This document shows positions 53,050-62,952 of a stretch of 64,000 nucleotides of DNA, in pieces. Position 1 is the first letter of the stretch; each line of letters starts with the position of its first letter. Source of the DNA: Massilia eurypsychrophila (GTDB taxonomy: Bacteria; Pseudomonadota; Gammaproteobacteria; Burkholderiales; Burkholderiaceae_D). The stretch lies in the NCBI RefSeq assembly GCF_002760655.1, contig NZ_PDOC01000001.1, positions 496,001-560,000 of the forward strand. The letters run 5' to 3'. Both the position numbers and the translations under genes were made by a program. The notes below the pieces were generated by a model that was given only the letters and a program-made list of their open reading frames with translations, was not told the DNA's origin and searched no databases.

Positions 53050-54462
53050 TTAGTGCGGCTGGAAAGTCACACGTTTCGGCACCGGCTTGAAGGTGCCCAT
53101 CGCGCTCCACCATGGCATCAACAGGAAGAAGCTGAAGTACAGCAGCGTGCACACCTGCGAGACGACGCCGCCGATCGGGCTCGGCGCCTGGGTGCCGAGG
53201 TAGCCGAGGATGACGAACGACAGGCCGAACACGATGTAGACATACTTGTGCCAGTCCGGACGGTAGCGGATCGAGCGCACCGGCGAGTGGTCCAGCCACG
53301 GCAGGCCGGCGATGATCATCACCGATGCGCCGAAGAACACCACGCCCCAGAACTTGGCGTCGAGGACCTGCGGCAGCATGCCGATGATCATCAGGATGCC
53401 GACCACGGCGATGATCGCCTTGGTCTTGGACGACAGGCGCGACTTGAGCCAGATGAACACGACGTAAGCGGCAACCACAGCCATCATGACGTACATGAAA
53501 TCGGCGGTGGTGGCGCGCAGCACCGAGTAGAACGGCGTGAAGTACCAGGTGGGCGCAATGTGCAGCGGGGTCTTGAGCGAATCGGCCGGGATGAAGTTGT
53601 TGTACTCCAGGAAGTAGCCGCCCATCTCAGGGGCGAAGAAGATCACCGCGCTGAAGATCAGCAGGAACACCGACACGCCGAACAGGTCGTGGTAGGTGTA
53701 GTACGGGTGCGACGGCACGGCGTCGAGCGGATGGCCGTCCGGGCCCAGCGTATCCTTGACTTCGATGCCGTCCGGGTTGTTCGAGCCCACTTCGTGCAGT
53801 GCGATCAGGTGCGCCATGACCAGGCCGAGGATAACCAGCGGAATGGCGATGACGTGGAAGGCGAAGAAGCGGTTCAAGGTGGCGTCGGAGACGACGTAGT
53901 CGCCGCGGATCCACAGCGACAGGTCCGGCCCGATCAGCGGAATGGCGCCGAACAGGTTGACGATCACCTGGGCGCCCCAGTACGACATCTGGCCCCATGG
54001 CAGCAGGTAGCCGAAGAACGCCTCGGCCATCAGCGCGAGGAAGATGCCGAAGCCGAACAGCCAGATCAGTTCGCGTGGCTTGCGGTACGAGCCGTACAAG
54101 AGGCCGCGCGTCATGTGCAGGTAGATGACGATGAAGAACGCCGACGCGCCGGTCGAGTGCATGTAGCGCACCAGCCAGCCCCACGGCACTTCGCGCATGA
54201 TGTACTCGACCGAGCCGAAGGCCAGGTTGGCGTCCGGCTTGTAGTGCATCGTCAGGAAAATGCCGGTGACGATCTGCAGCACCAGAATCAGGGTCGCCAG
54301 GATGCCGAAAATGTACCAGAAGTTGAAGTTTTTCGGCGCGTAGTACTTGCCCCACTGGTCATTCCACAGCTTGGTCAGCGGAAAGCGGTCGTCGACCCAG
54401 CCCAGTGCCTTTTCGGCAACCGGCGCATCGGCAGGGAATTTGGTTTCTTTAAAAGCTGCCAT
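53050..54462 (-). CDS. petB: Ubiquinol-cytochrome c reductase cytochrome b
   Basis: 470 aa, the long bacterial form with extra C-terminal helices. It has the four haem-ligand His in helices B and D ('[23 protein letters not shown]', '[35 protein letters not shown]') and the Qo motif 'PEMGGYF' (PEWY variant). It is the membrane core of the bc1 complex. It starts 2 nt after the Rieske stop. Confidence 0.95.
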   Translation of the reverse strand: MAAFKETKFPADAPVAEKALGWVDDRFPLTKLWNDQWGKYYAPKNFNFWYIFGILATLILVLQIVTGIFLTMHYKPDANLAFGSVEYIMREVPWGWLVRYMHSTGASAFFIVIYLHMTRGLLYGSYRKPRELIWLFGFGIFLALMAEAFFGYLLPWGQMSYWGAQVIVNLFGAIPLIGPDLSLWIRGDYVVSDATLNRFFAFHVIAIPLVILGLVMAHLIALHEVGSNNPDGIEVKDTLGPDGHPLDAVPSHPYYTYHDLFGVSVFLLIFSAVIFFAPEMGGYFLEYNNFIPADSLKTPLHIAPTWYFTPFYSVLRATTADFMYVMMAVVAAYVVFIWLKSRLSSKTKAIIAVVGILMIIGMLPQVLDAKFWGVVFFGASVMIIAGLPWLDHSPVRSIRYRPDWHKYVYIVFGLSFVILGYLGTQAPSPIGGVVSQVCTLLYFSFFLLMPWWSAMGTFKPVPKRVTFQPH

Positions 54463-54464
54463 GA

Positions 54465-55079
54465 TTATGCATCGCCTTTCTCGTCTTTACCAATTACGAT
54501 CCTGGTGTCGGACAGGTACATATACGGCGGCACGTCGAGGTTGGTCGGCGCCGGCTTGTTCTTGAATACGCGCGCGGCCAGGTCGAACGTCGATCCATGG
54601 CAAGGGCAGATGAAGCCGCCTGCCCAGTCGTCCGGCAGGCTTGGCTGTGCGCCGGTGGCAAAGCGCGACGACGGCGAGCAGCCCAGGTGCGAGCAGATGC
54701 CCACCACGACCAGCACTTCCTTGTGCTCGGCGCGCGAACGGGTGGCGTTCTTGGCGTAGGCCGGCGTGTCGATCTGATAGAACTTGTCGGACGCCGGATC
54801 GGCCATTTCGGCGTCGAGCTTGGCGAGCGACGCCATCATTTCGGGCGTGCGGCGCAAGATCCACACCGGCTTGCCGCGCCATTCCACCACTTTCATGGTG
54901 CCCGGCGCAATGTCCGAGATATCCGCTTCCACCGGGGCGCCGGCCGCTTTGGCCCGCTCCGACGGCTGGAAAGTACTGACCAAGGCGCCTGCCGTGGCTA
55001 AACCGACAACACCGCCCGCCGCGCACGTGGCGACCAACATGCCCCGGCGGCCTGGATCGACCTGTTTTTCGTTACTCAT
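54465..55079 (-). CDS. petA: Ubiquinol-cytochrome c reductase iron-sulfur subunit (Rieske)
   Basis: 204 aa. A Tat-type N-terminus '[30 protein letters not shown]' anchors it. The Rieske cluster is 'CSHLGCSP' and '[15 protein letters not shown]'. It takes electrons from ubiquinol in the bc1 complex. It is first of the three-gene operon; the 285 bp upstream (55080-55364) separates it from the divergent mscL and contains no gene. Confidence 0.95.
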   Translation of the reverse strand: MSNEKQVDPGRRGMLVATCAAGGVVGLATAGALVSTFQPSERAKAAGAPVEADISDIAPGTMKVVEWRGKPVWILRRTPEMMASLAKLDAEMADPASDKFYQIDTPAYAKNATRSRAEHKEVLVVVGICSHLGCSPSSRFATGAQPSLPDDWAGGFICPCHGSTFDLAARVFKNKPAPTNLDVPPYMYLSDTRIVIGKDEKGDA

Positions 55080-55364
55080 ACCAACCCCAATCAGTCAAAA
55101 TGCGAAATCTTCAGAAGCCCTACGGAGCTTCTAGCAACCTTAAATTATAAGGGAAGCGGCATCCGAATTAAAGAAAAAATGTTGCAGTTGCCCCATCGCG
55201 CCCCATATGGCGGGGTTTTCGGATGCTAATGTGCGCATAAAACTACCCAGATGGGGTAAAAAGAACATGCCGACGCCCGATTGGCGCCGCAGCCGGTTGT
55301 TTTGTTTCCGATAGGTTCGATGTATGATTAAGATGCATTTTTCATAAAATCACCGGGGATGACG

Positions 55365-55787
55365 ATGAGCATGATGGGCGAATTCAGGCAGTTTGCAATG
55401 AAGGGCAATGTCGTCGACCTTGCCGTCGGCGTGATCATCGGCGGCGCGTTCGGCCGCATCGTCGATTCGCTGGTGCAGGACATCATCATGCCGCCCATCA
55501 GCCGGCTGTTCGGCGGGCTCGATTTCGCCAGCTATTACATCCCGCTCAACGACCAGGGCTGGACCTTGCCGCTGGTGGAAGCCAAGAAGGCCGGCGCCGT
55601 GCTGGCATACGGCAACTTCCTGACCGTGCTGATCAATTTCATCATCCTCGCCTTCGTCATCTTCCAGATGATCCGCATGATGAACCGGCTGCGCATCACC
55701 GCCGCGCCGGTGCCGATGGCGACCGTCACGCCGGAAGAGGTGCTGCTGCTGCGCGAGATCCGCGACGGCCTCAGGCTGCGGCCGTAA
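55365..55787 (+). CDS. mscL: Large-conductance mechanosensitive channel
   Basis: 140 aa from ATG 55365, chosen because the start then aligns with E. coli MscL (M-S-x-x-x-E-F-R-x-F) and GGGG lies 6 nt upstream; 55359 and 55371 are in frame. TM1 is '[24 protein letters not shown]', TM2 '[23 protein letters not shown]', and the C-terminal helix '[14 protein letters not shown]'. It opens at high membrane tension as an osmotic safety valve. An htrA-like gene follows 20 bp later. Confidence 0.95.
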   Translation: MSMMGEFRQFAMKGNVVDLAVGVIIGGAFGRIVDSLVQDIIMPPISRLFGGLDFASYYIPLNDQGWTLPLVEAKKAGAVLAYGNFLTVLINFIILAFVIFQMIRMMNRLRITAAPVPMATVTPEEVLLLREIRDGLRLRP

Positions 55788-55807
55788 CGATAAAGGCGGA
55801 ATCCACC

Positions 55808-56974
55808 ATGCGACGCTTCTGGCTGCTGTTTGCGCAAGCTGTCACCATCGCCCTGGCGGTGTACTTCGTGCTGCAGGCGATGCGCCCCGACTGGCTTGGC
55901 GGCCTGCCGCGGCCGCAGCCGAGCAGCCCGGGCAGTCCGGTGGCCGTGCTGCAGGGCTCGGCGCCTGCCGTCGCCGGCATGCCGGCCGTCGGCAGCTACC
56001 GCGACGCCGCCGGGCGCGCCATGCCGGCGGTGGTCAACATCCTCACCAGCAAGGCGCTCAAGCAAAACCATCCGTTGCTGCGCGACCCGTTCTTCCGCAA
56101 GTTCTTCGGCGACCGCCTGCCGCGCGACGAGCAGGCGTCCAGCCTCGGCTCGGGCGTCATCGTCAGCCCCGACGGCTATATCCTGACCAACAACCACGTC
56201 GTCGACGCCGCCGACGAGATCGAAGTGGTGCTGGCCGACGGCCGCAAGGCGCCGGCGACGGTGGTCGGCACCGACCCGGAGACCGACCTGGCGGTGATCC
56301 GCATCAACCAGAAGAACCTGCCGGTGATCGTGCTCGGCCAGGCCGAGCAGGCGCGCGTCGGCGACGTCGTGCTGGCGATCGGCAATCCGTTCGGCGTCGG
56401 CCAGACCGTCACCATGGGCATCATCTCGGCGGTCGGGCGCAACAACCTGCACATCAACCAGTTCGAAAACTTCATCCAGACCGATGCGGCCATCAACTTC
56501 GGCAATTCGGGCGGCGCGCTGATCGACACCCGCGGCAACCTGATCGGCATCAACTCGGCGATCTATTCGCAAACCGGCGGCTCGGTCGGCATTGGCTTTG
56601 CCATCCCGGTCTCGACCGCAAAGTCGGTGATGGAAGAAATCATCAAGACCGGCCAGGTGGTGCGCGGCTGGATCGGCATCGAATCGCAGGACATCACGCC
56701 GGAGCTGGCCGAAAGCTTCAACCTGGCGCGCAGCACCGGGGCGATCATCGCCGGCGTGGTGCGCAACGGCCCGGCCGACCGCGCCGGCATCAAGCCTGGC
56801 GACATCTTGCTGTCGGTGGCCGGCAAACCCGTCGCCAACACCGCCGAGATGCTCGCCGCCATCGCCCAGCTCGCGCCAGGCGCGAAGACGCGCATGACGG
56901 TGATGCGCAAGGACCGCGAGGCGACCGTCGACGTCACCGTCGGCAAGCGCCCGCGCGTTGTCGCCGCCGAATAA
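55808..56974 (+). CDS. HtrA/DegQ-type periplasmic serine protease
   Basis: 388 aa. One N-terminal TM anchor (5-25), then the protease domain: His 'LTNNHVVDA', Asp 'PETDLAVIRI', Ser 'NFGNSGGALID'. One PDZ domain follows ('GWIGIESQDITPELAESFNLARSTGAIIAGVVRNGPADRAGIKPGDILLSVAGKPV'). The single PDZ and uncleaved-looking anchor make it DegS/AlgW-like; a sigma-E sensing role is possible but no rseA is in the window. Confidence 0.92.
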   Translation: MRRFWLLFAQAVTIALAVYFVLQAMRPDWLGGLPRPQPSSPGSPVAVLQGSAPAVAGMPAVGSYRDAAGRAMPAVVNILTSKALKQNHPLLRDPFFRKFFGDRLPRDEQASSLGSGVIVSPDGYILTNNHVVDAADEIEVVLADGRKAPATVVGTDPETDLAVIRINQKNLPVIVLGQAEQARVGDVVLAIGNPFGVGQTVTMGIISAVGRNNLHINQFENFIQTDAAINFGNSGGALIDTRGNLIGINSAIYSQTGGSVGIGFAIPVSTAKSVMEEIIKTGQVVRGWIGIESQDITPELAESFNLARSTGAIIAGVVRNGPADRAGIKPGDILLSVAGKPVANTAEMLAAIAQLAPGAKTRMTVMRKDREATVDVTVGKRPRVVAAE

Positions 56975-57026
56975 TCCCGGCTTCTATTATCCTGCCAGTT
57001 ATCACCACATCCCTGGAAGTTGATCC

Positions 57027-57731
57027 ATGCATTTGCGCGACCTGACGCAGTTCCTCACCGAACTGTCGAGCAACAACAACCGTCCATGGTTCATCATGAA
57101 CAAGCCGCGCTACGACATCTTGCGCGAGGAATTTCTTGCCGTCGTCACCGAGCTCATCGCCGAGCTGTCGACGTTCGACAAGCAGGTAGCTGCCTGCAAC
57201 CCGAAGAAGGCGATGTTCCGCATTAATCGCGACATGCGCTTTTCGCACGACAAGAGCCCGTACAAGACGCGCTTTTCGGCCGGCATCACGCCGTTCGACA
57301 AGCGCCGTCCCAGCGCCGGCGGCGGCTCGACCTATTATTTCCAGCTCGACGGCAGCGGCAAGCTCAGTTTCGGCGCCGGCGAATACCTGCCGCCGCCGCC
57401 GCGCCTGAAGGCGATCCGCGACAACGTCGTCAATGATGCGACAGGATTTGCCAAAGTGCTGAAGAATAAACAGCTGCGCGCCACCTACGGCGACCTGCTG
57501 TTCGAGGACAGCTTGCAGCGCCCGCCGAAGGGGTTCGATGCCGACCACGAGCACATCACCTACTTGAAGCTGAAAAGCTTTTTCGTATGGACCGAGGTCG
57601 ACCTTGCGTTAAATAGCCCCGAGCTGCTGGTGCCGCAGCTGGCGTACGGATTCAAGGACGCGTTCGCGCTGGTCACCTGGCTGCGCGGCGTGAAGGAAGC
57701 AGTCGATGAAGCGGACTTAGGTGCCGCTTAG
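57027..57731 (+). CDS. DUF2461 family protein
   Basis: 234 aa. Typical motifs are 'LTQFLTELSSNNNRPWFIMNKPRYDILREEFLAVVTELI', 'MFRINRDMRFSHDKSPYKTRFSAGI' and 'YYFQLDGSGKLSFGAGEYLPPPPRLKAIRD'. The family is widespread and of unknown function, cytoplasmic. It starts 52 bp after the htrA-like gene and shares its strand with the cupin gene after it. Confidence 0.88.
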   Translation: MHLRDLTQFLTELSSNNNRPWFIMNKPRYDILREEFLAVVTELIAELSTFDKQVAACNPKKAMFRINRDMRFSHDKSPYKTRFSAGITPFDKRRPSAGGGSTYYFQLDGSGKLSFGAGEYLPPPPRLKAIRDNVVNDATGFAKVLKNKQLRATYGDLLFEDSLQRPPKGFDADHEHITYLKLKSFFVWTEVDLALNSPELLVPQLAYGFKDAFALVTWLRGVKEAVDEADLGAA

Positions 57732-57744
57732 AAAAGGACCCATC

Positions 57745-58128
57745 ATGGCATTGCAACACGCAGCATCCGGCGACAAGATCAAACTGGCGCGCGGCGACGA
57801 CGACATCGCCTTCTTCACCTCGGTGGCGCTGGCCAAGACAGAGCACATGGAGCTGATCCGGCTGGTGTTGCCGAAGGAGCGCCCGATGCCGGTGCACCGC
57901 GTCGATGGCGACATGACCTTGCAATGCCTGGAAGGCGAGATCGAAGTCGACGCCCACGGCCGTACCGTCAGCTTGCTGCCCAACGAGATGCTGTACCTGG
58001 CCGGCGGCGTGCCGCACGCGGTGCGCGCGGTGGTCGACGCGGTCGGCCTGCTGACGATCCTGCTGCACCAGCGGCGCGATACCGAAGACCTGCTGACGCG
58101 CGGCGGCACCGAAGAGCAACTCGCTTAG
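57745..58128 (+). CDS. Cupin-domain protein
   Basis: 127 aa from ATG 57745 (AAAAGGA upstream). A single small cupin barrel: 'LVLPKERPMPVHRVDGDMTLQCLEGEIEVDAHGRTVSLLPNEMLYLAGGVPHAVRAVVDA'. The metal His of motif 1 are partly replaced (H-R-V-D-G-D), while motif 2 has P-H. Function is unknown; it may be a sugar- or metabolite-binding regulator. Confidence 0.85.
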   Translation: MALQHAASGDKIKLARGDDDIAFFTSVALAKTEHMELIRLVLPKERPMPVHRVDGDMTLQCLEGEIEVDAHGRTVSLLPNEMLYLAGGVPHAVRAVVDAVGLLTILLHQRRDTEDLLTRGGTEEQLA

Positions 58129-58205
58129 TCAGCCGCAAGGCCGTCATTCCTGCCACCGCCAGCAATGACGCCGCGCGAACGAGGGCGACGCGCTGGTGGT
58201 CGCCC

Positions 58206-59240
58206 TTACGCCGACTCGCCGCGCGGATCGCGCGCCAGCAGCTGCGCCACCATCGCGCGCGGATCGTCGCCGTCGAACAGCACGCCGGCCACCGCGTTGG
58301 TGATCGGCATGTCGACGCCGAGCCGCGCCGCCAGTTCGCGCACCGCGCGCGCGCACGGCACGCCTTCGGCCACATGCCCCAGTTCGGCCACGATGTCATC
58401 GAGCTTCTTGCCGCGCGCCAGTTCCAGCCCGACGCGGCGGTTGCGCGACAGGTCGCCGGTGCAGGTCAGGATCAGGTCGCCCATCCCCGTCAGCCCCATG
58501 AAAGTGGCCGCCTGGCCGCCGAGTGCGGCGCCAAGCCGGGTGATTTCGGCCAGCCCGCGCGTGATCAGCGCGGCGCGCGCATTCAGGCCCAGCCCCAGGC
58601 CATCGGCCGCGCCGGTGGCGATCGCCAGCACGTTCTTGACGGCGCCGCCGACTTCGACGCCGATCAGGTCGTCGCTCGAATACACCCGGATATTGCCGCC
58701 ATGGACCAGCGCGACGACCCGCTCGCACAGCGCCGCCGATTCGGACGCCACCGTCAGCGCACACGGCAGGCCGCGCGCCACTTCCTGCGCGAACGACGGC
58801 CCCGACAGCGCCGCGCCCGCCACCGCGTCGCCCAGCACGGCGCGCACCACCTGGTGCGGCAGCAGGCCGCTGCCGTATTCGAAGCCCTTGCACAGCCACA
58901 CCACGTTCGGCAGGCGACGCCCCTTGAGTTGCTCGAGCAGCGGGCGCAGCCCGGCCACCGGGCAGGCGGCAATCAACAGCGCGGGCGCGTCGAGCGCATC
59001 GGCCACGTGGGCGACGGCGGCACCGAAATCGGCGCCGATGCGCAGTTGCGGCGGCAGCGCGAAGCCGGGCAGGTAGCCGCGGTTCTCGCGCTGTTCGGCC
59101 ATCTCTGCCATGGCGGCGCCGTTGCGCCCCCATAGCAGCACGTCGTGGCGCGCGGCCAGCGCGATGGCGACCGCGGTGCCCCAGGCGCCGGCGCCGAGCA
59201 CGGTGATTCTGCCAACAGGTGAAGCCAAGTTATTTTGCAT
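58206..59240 (-). CDS. gpsA: NAD(P)-dependent glycerol-3-phosphate dehydrogenase
   Basis: 344 aa. The Rossmann loop '[29 protein letters not shown]' opens the protein. '[21 protein letters not shown]' and '[19 protein letters not shown]' are the substrate region, and '[36 protein letters not shown]' carries the catalytic Lys-Asn. It makes sn-glycerol-3-phosphate for phospholipids in the cytoplasm. Last of the rhodanese-grxC-secB-gpsA run; a GC-rich 10-bp-stem hairpin (59266-59289) lies between it and secB. Confidence 0.95.
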   Translation of the reverse strand: MQNNLASPVGRITVLGAGAWGTAVAIALAARHDVLLWGRNGAAMAEMAEQRENRGYLPGFALPPQLRIGADFGAAVAHVADALDAPALLIAACPVAGLRPLLEQLKGRRLPNVVWLCKGFEYGSGLLPHQVVRAVLGDAVAGAALSGPSFAQEVARGLPCALTVASESAALCERVVALVHGGNIRVYSSDDLIGVEVGGAVKNVLAIATGAADGLGLGLNARAALITRGLAEITRLGAALGGQAATFMGLTGMGDLILTCTGDLSRNRRVGLELARGKKLDDIVAELGHVAEGVPCARAVRELAARLGVDMPITNAVAGVLFDGDDPRAMVAQLLARDPRGESA

Positions 59241-59318
59241 GGAAGTTCAGACGCCCAAATGAGGCGCGGGCGGGGAAAACCCCGCCCGCTGCCAATTACT
59301 GCCGTAAAGCCGACCTGC

Positions 59319-59792
59319 TTAGTTCAGCGCGCCGTCCGCCGGGGCGCCGGCGGCAGCTTCTGCCAGGGCCTGGCGGCGCTGCTGGTAGAACACTTCGAAG
59401 TTGATTTCGGCCAGGTGCACTGGCGGGAAGCCGGCACGGGTGATGACGTCGGCGATGTTGCCGCGCAGGTAAGGGTAGACGATGTTCGGGCAACCGATTC
59501 CCAGCAGGGGATCCATCTGGTCCGCGGGAATGTTGCGCGCTTCAAAGATACCGGCTTGCTTGCCTTCAACCAGGAACGCGACCTTGTCCTTGACCTTGGC
59601 GGTCACGGTGATCGTCACGGTCGACTCGTAGATGCCGTCGGCAATGGCTTCGGCGCCAACGTCGAGCGATACTTCGATGGTCGGTGCTTCCTGCTCGAGG
59701 AAGATCGATGGCGAATTCGGCTGTTCCAGCGACATGTCTTTCAGGTAGACGCGTTGGATTTGGAATACGGGTTGCAGGTTTTCGTCAGACAT
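59319..59792 (-). CDS. secB: Protein-export chaperone SecB
   Basis: 157 aa from ATG 59792; the upstream frame to 59840 is not conserved. '[39 protein letters not shown]' and '[55 protein letters not shown]' are the SecB hallmarks. It keeps pre-proteins unfolded and hands them to SecA. Confidence 0.95.
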   Translation of the reverse strand: MSDENLQPVFQIQRVYLKDMSLEQPNSPSIFLEQEAPTIEVSLDVGAEAIADGIYESTVTITVTAKVKDKVAFLVEGKQAGIFEARNIPADQMDPLLGIGCPNIVYPYLRGNIADVITRAGFPPVHLAEINFEVFYQQRRQALAEAAAGAPADGALN

Positions 59793-59925
59793 GGAGCGCT
59801 TTCGTTGAGAGATGAGAGGCGCGGCGACCGGCCGCGCCAAATGTGCTTGGGATCAAACGCGACGGCAATTGTATCAAAACCAATGTCGTAACAATAGCTT
59901 TGCCGCCCAGGCGTCAGTTTTTCAG

Positions 59926-60195
59926 TCAAACGCCATTTAACAAGGGATCGAGCCGTCCCGCCTGATCGAGCGCATACAAATCGTCGAATCCACCCACATG
60001 GGTGTCGCCGACGTAGATCTGCGGTACCGAGCGGCGCCCGGTTTTCTGCATCATCACGACGCGCTGCTCGGGATCGAGGTCGACCCGGATGCGTTCGATA
60101 TCGGTGACGCCTTTCGCTTCGAGCAATCGTTCGGCGCGCACGCAGTACGGGCAGCTGGCCGTGTGGTACAGCACGACATGGGCTTGGGTGGTCAT
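59926..60195 (-). CDS. grxC: Glutaredoxin 3
   Basis: 89 aa with the dithiol site 'CPYC' (residues 15-18), the cis-Pro 'SVPQIYVGDTHVGGFDDLYAL' and the GG-F-D-D glutathione-binding end. It reduces disulfides with glutathione in the cytoplasm. It is between the rhodanese gene (19 bp) and secB. Confidence 0.95.
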   Translation of the reverse strand: MTTQAHVVLYHTASCPYCVRAERLLEAKGVTDIERIRVDLDPEQRVVMMQKTGRRSVPQIYVGDTHVGGFDDLYALDQAGRLDPLLNGV

Positions 60196-60214
60196 GTTCG
60201 GAACTCCTTGTTAA

Positions 60215-60616
60215 TTACTTTGTCACCGGCAAGCCTGCGGCCTGCCATGCGGTGAGGCCGCCGTCGAGGCTGACCACATCGTCGAATCCGGCCGCGGCAA
60301 GTTGCCGGACCGCCTTGTCGGCGCGCGCGCCGGTCTGGCACACGATCACCACGGAGCGCGACTTCGATTTGTCGAGTTCGCCGATCCGCGTGGCCAAGTC
60401 TGCCAGCGGAATGTTTTTCGCGTCGCGCAAATGCCCTTTTGCAAATTCTTCCGCCGGGCGCACGTCGACGATGGTCGCCTTGCCGCGGTTGATGACCTGG
60501 GTCACCTGCAGCGGCGAAGAGCGCTTGCCGCGCGGCTGCAACGCCGGCCACAGCAGGGCGCCACCGGAAATGAGCACCAGCGCAACGGTAAAAATATGGT
60601 CGATAATGAATTTCAC
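60215..60616 (-). CDS. Membrane-anchored rhodanese-domain protein
   Basis: 133 aa. One N-terminal TM helix ('[22 protein letters not shown]'), then a single rhodanese domain with '[27 protein letters not shown]' and the active-site Cys loop '[43 protein letters not shown]'. It is YibN-like and is typically first in the grxC-secB-gpsA operon. It probably moves sulfane sulfur or acts in Cys redox at the membrane. Confidence 0.9.
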   Translation of the reverse strand: MKFIIDHIFTVALVLISGGALLWPALQPRGKRSSPLQVTQVINRGKATIVDVRPAEEFAKGHLRDAKNIPLADLATRIGELDKSKSRSVVIVCQTGARADKAVRQLAAAGFDDVVSLDGGLTAWQAAGLPVTK

Positions 60617-60733
60617 AAGGGTTCCAATGGTTTAAGTCAATCCGCGCATTATAAAATAGAAGATCGAACTGTTTATAATTCGCCGCTTTTTGCGCCGCGC
60701 CCGTCCACCCGCTCACCTAAAGAATTCAAGATC

Positions 60734-61480
60734 ATGTACAAAATCGTTCTCATGCGCCATGGCGAATCGACCTGGAACCTGGATAACCGCTTCACCGGCT
60801 GGACCGACGTCGACCTGACCGCCAAGGGCGCCGCCGAAGCGAAAAACGCCGGCAAGGTCTTGAAAGACGCCGGCTTCACCTTCGACCTGGCCTACACGTC
60901 GGTGCTCAAGCGGGCGATCCGCACGCTGTGGCTGACGATGGACGAGATGGACATGATGTGGCTGCCCGTGATCAACGACTGGCGCCTCAACGAGCGCCAC
61001 TACGGCGCCCTGCAAGGCCTCGACAAGGGCGAGACGGCCGCCAAGTACGGCGACGAGCAGGTGCTGGTGTGGCGCCGCAGCTACGACACGCCGCCGCCGC
61101 CGCTGGAAGAAAACGACGAGCGCGCCTCCTTCAACGACCCGCGCTACGCCAGGCTGCCGAAGTCGGCCATTCCGCTGACCGAATGCCTGAAAGACACCGT
61201 CGAGCGCGTGATGCCGGCCTGGGACGAGGACATCGCCCCGGCCATCCGCGCCGGCCGCCAGATCCTGATCTCGGCGCACGGCAACAGCCTGCGCGCGCTG
61301 ATCAAGATGCTCGACGGTATCAGCGACGCCGACATCGTCGGCCTCAACATTCCGAATGGCCAGCCGCTGGTCTACGAGCTCGACGCCGACCTGAAACCGA
61401 TCCGCCACTACTACCTGGGCGACCAGGTCGCGATCGCCGCCGCCACCGCCGCCGTCGCGGCCCAAGGGAAGGCCAGGTAA
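60734..61480 (+). CDS. gpmA: 2,3-bisphosphoglycerate-dependent phosphoglycerate mutase
   Basis: 248 aa from ATG 60734. Phospho-His motif '[24 protein letters not shown]', '[15 protein letters not shown]', '[43 protein letters not shown]' and the second His in '[15 protein letters not shown]'. It interconverts 3- and 2-phosphoglycerate in glycolysis. It diverges from the rhodanese gene and is followed after 15 bp by the EnvC-like gene. Confidence 0.96.
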   Translation: MYKIVLMRHGESTWNLDNRFTGWTDVDLTAKGAAEAKNAGKVLKDAGFTFDLAYTSVLKRAIRTLWLTMDEMDMMWLPVINDWRLNERHYGALQGLDKGETAAKYGDEQVLVWRRSYDTPPPPLEENDERASFNDPRYARLPKSAIPLTECLKDTVERVMPAWDEDIAPAIRAGRQILISAHGNSLRALIKMLDGISDADIVGLNIPNGQPLVYELDADLKPIRHYYLGDQVAIAAATAAVAAQGKAR

Positions 61481-61495
61481 GGTTTGCAAGAAGCA

Positions 61496-62944
61496 ATGAA
61501 GAAGCAAGCCGGCAGGGCGGTGTTGGCATTTTGCCTAACTGCCCTGGTACTGGCCGCGAACGGCGCCCATGGCGCCGCCAAGCCCACCGAACGGAGCAAG
61601 CAGAAGGCGAGCGCCGAAGCGACCCGCGCTGGCATCCAGCAAAAGCTGTCGACCTTGAAGCGCGACATCAGCCGCACCGAAAGCGAAAAGGAAAACGCCG
61701 CCGACACGCTGGCCGAGTCGGAGGAAGCCATCTCCGACGCCAACCGCGCGCTGCGCGACCTCGCCGCCGAGCAGGGCGGCACCAATGCCAGGCTGGGCGA
61801 GCTGGAAACGGCGCAGGAAAAGCTGGCCGCCACCATCGCCGCGCAGAAAAAGCAGCTGGCCAGATTGCTGCGCGAACACTACAAGGCCGGCAACGAAGAC
61901 CGCATCAAGCTGCTGCTGTCGGGCGACAACCCGAACCGCATCAACCGCGACCTGCAACTGATGGCGTATGTGTCGCAGGCGCAGGCGCGCCTGCTTGCCG
62001 CGCTGCGCGGCAATTTGCTGGCGGTCGAGACGAACCGCGAGCAGACCCAGAACGCCAAGGACGAGCTGGAAGAAATCGCCGCCGAACAACAGCAGCAAAA
62101 AACCGTGCTGGAAAAGGAAAAGATCCGCCGCGCCGCCTTGCTCAGCTCGGTGTCGAGCAAGCTCGCAGTCCAGCGCAAGGAGGTGGGCAACCTCGAGCGT
62201 GACGAGCAGCGCCTGGCCGGCCTGGTCGACAAGCTGACCCGGCTGATCCAGGAGCAGGCCGAAGCGGCCGCCGCCGAGCAGCGCCGCCTGGCCGTCGTTG
62301 CCGCCGCGCGCGCCAGGGCCGACGCCGAGGCGAAGGCGCTGGCCGCCGCGCGCAAGAAGGCCGAACGCGAACGGCTGGCGCGCGAGGCGGCCGCCAGGCC
62401 GAAGCCGAAGCCGGGTGAGCCGAAGCCTGCCTTCAAGCCCGATCCGATCGATGCCGACGAACCGAAGGTGGCGGCCAAGCCAGCCACGCCGGTCCCGGAC
62501 CCGGCGGCGGCGCGCCCGGCCGACATCGCGCTGGCGCCAACCGGCACCGACGGCGCCTTTGCCAGCCTGCGCGGCCAGTTGCGCCCGCCCGTGGCCGGCA
62601 GGGTCGCCGCCAAGTTCGGCGCCAAGCGCGAAGGCGTCACCTGGAAAGGTGTGTTCATCAAGGCCGTCGCCGGCGCCGAAGTGAGCGCGCTGGCCGACGG
62701 CCGCGTCGTCTACGCCGGCTGGCAGCGCGGCATGGGCAACCTGATCGTCGTCTCGCACGGCAGCAACTATCTGGCCGTCTACGCCAACAACGAGACCTTG
62801 CTCAAAAGCGTAGGCGCCGCCGTCAAGGCGGGCGATCCGATTGCCACTGTCGGCAACACAGGCGGTAACGAGGAATCGGGTCTATACTTTGAGATAAGGC
62901 ATATGGCCAAGCCGCTCGACCCGGCAAGCTGGATCAAATTCTAA
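61496..62944 (+). CDS. envC: Murein hydrolase activator EnvC-like
   Basis: 482 aa from ATG 61496 (AAGAAG upstream; TTG 61484 is in frame but weaker). Signal peptide 'AVLAFCLTALVLAANGAHG', long coiled coil (about 35-270, many Lys/Glu/Gln), a Pro/Ala/Lys linker with 'KPKPGEPKPAFKPDP', and a degenerate LytM/M23 domain: 'GVFIKAVAGAEVSALADGRVVYAGWQRGMGNLIVVSHGSNYLAVYANN' and 'GNTGGNEESGLYFEIRHMAKPLDPASW'. The zinc ligands HxxxD and HxH are incomplete, as in EnvC, which activates amidases during cell division. It is followed by a ctpA-like gene 8 bp later, the conserved order. Confidence 0.92.
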   Translation: MKKQAGRAVLAFCLTALVLAANGAHGAAKPTERSKQKASAEATRAGIQQKLSTLKRDISRTESEKENAADTLAESEEAISDANRALRDLAAEQGGTNARLGELETAQEKLAATIAAQKKQLARLLREHYKAGNEDRIKLLLSGDNPNRINRDLQLMAYVSQAQARLLAALRGNLLAVETNREQTQNAKDELEEIAAEQQQQKTVLEKEKIRRAALLSSVSSKLAVQRKEVGNLERDEQRLAGLVDKLTRLIQEQAEAAAAEQRRLAVVAAARARADAEAKALAAARKKAERERLAREAAARPKPKPGEPKPAFKPDPIDADEPKVAAKPATPVPDPAAARPADIALAPTGTDGAFASLRGQLRPPVAGRVAAKFGAKREGVTWKGVFIKAVAGAEVSALADGRVVYAGWQRGMGNLIVVSHGSNYLAVYANNETLLKSVGAAVKAGDPIATVGNTGGNEESGLYFEIRHMAKPLDPASWIKF

Positions 62945-62952
62945 GGTACACC

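Noticed and set aside
59266-59289. GC hairpin between secB and gpsA as terminator
   Set aside because: No T tract follows on the minus strand; probably an intercistronic mRNA hairpin.
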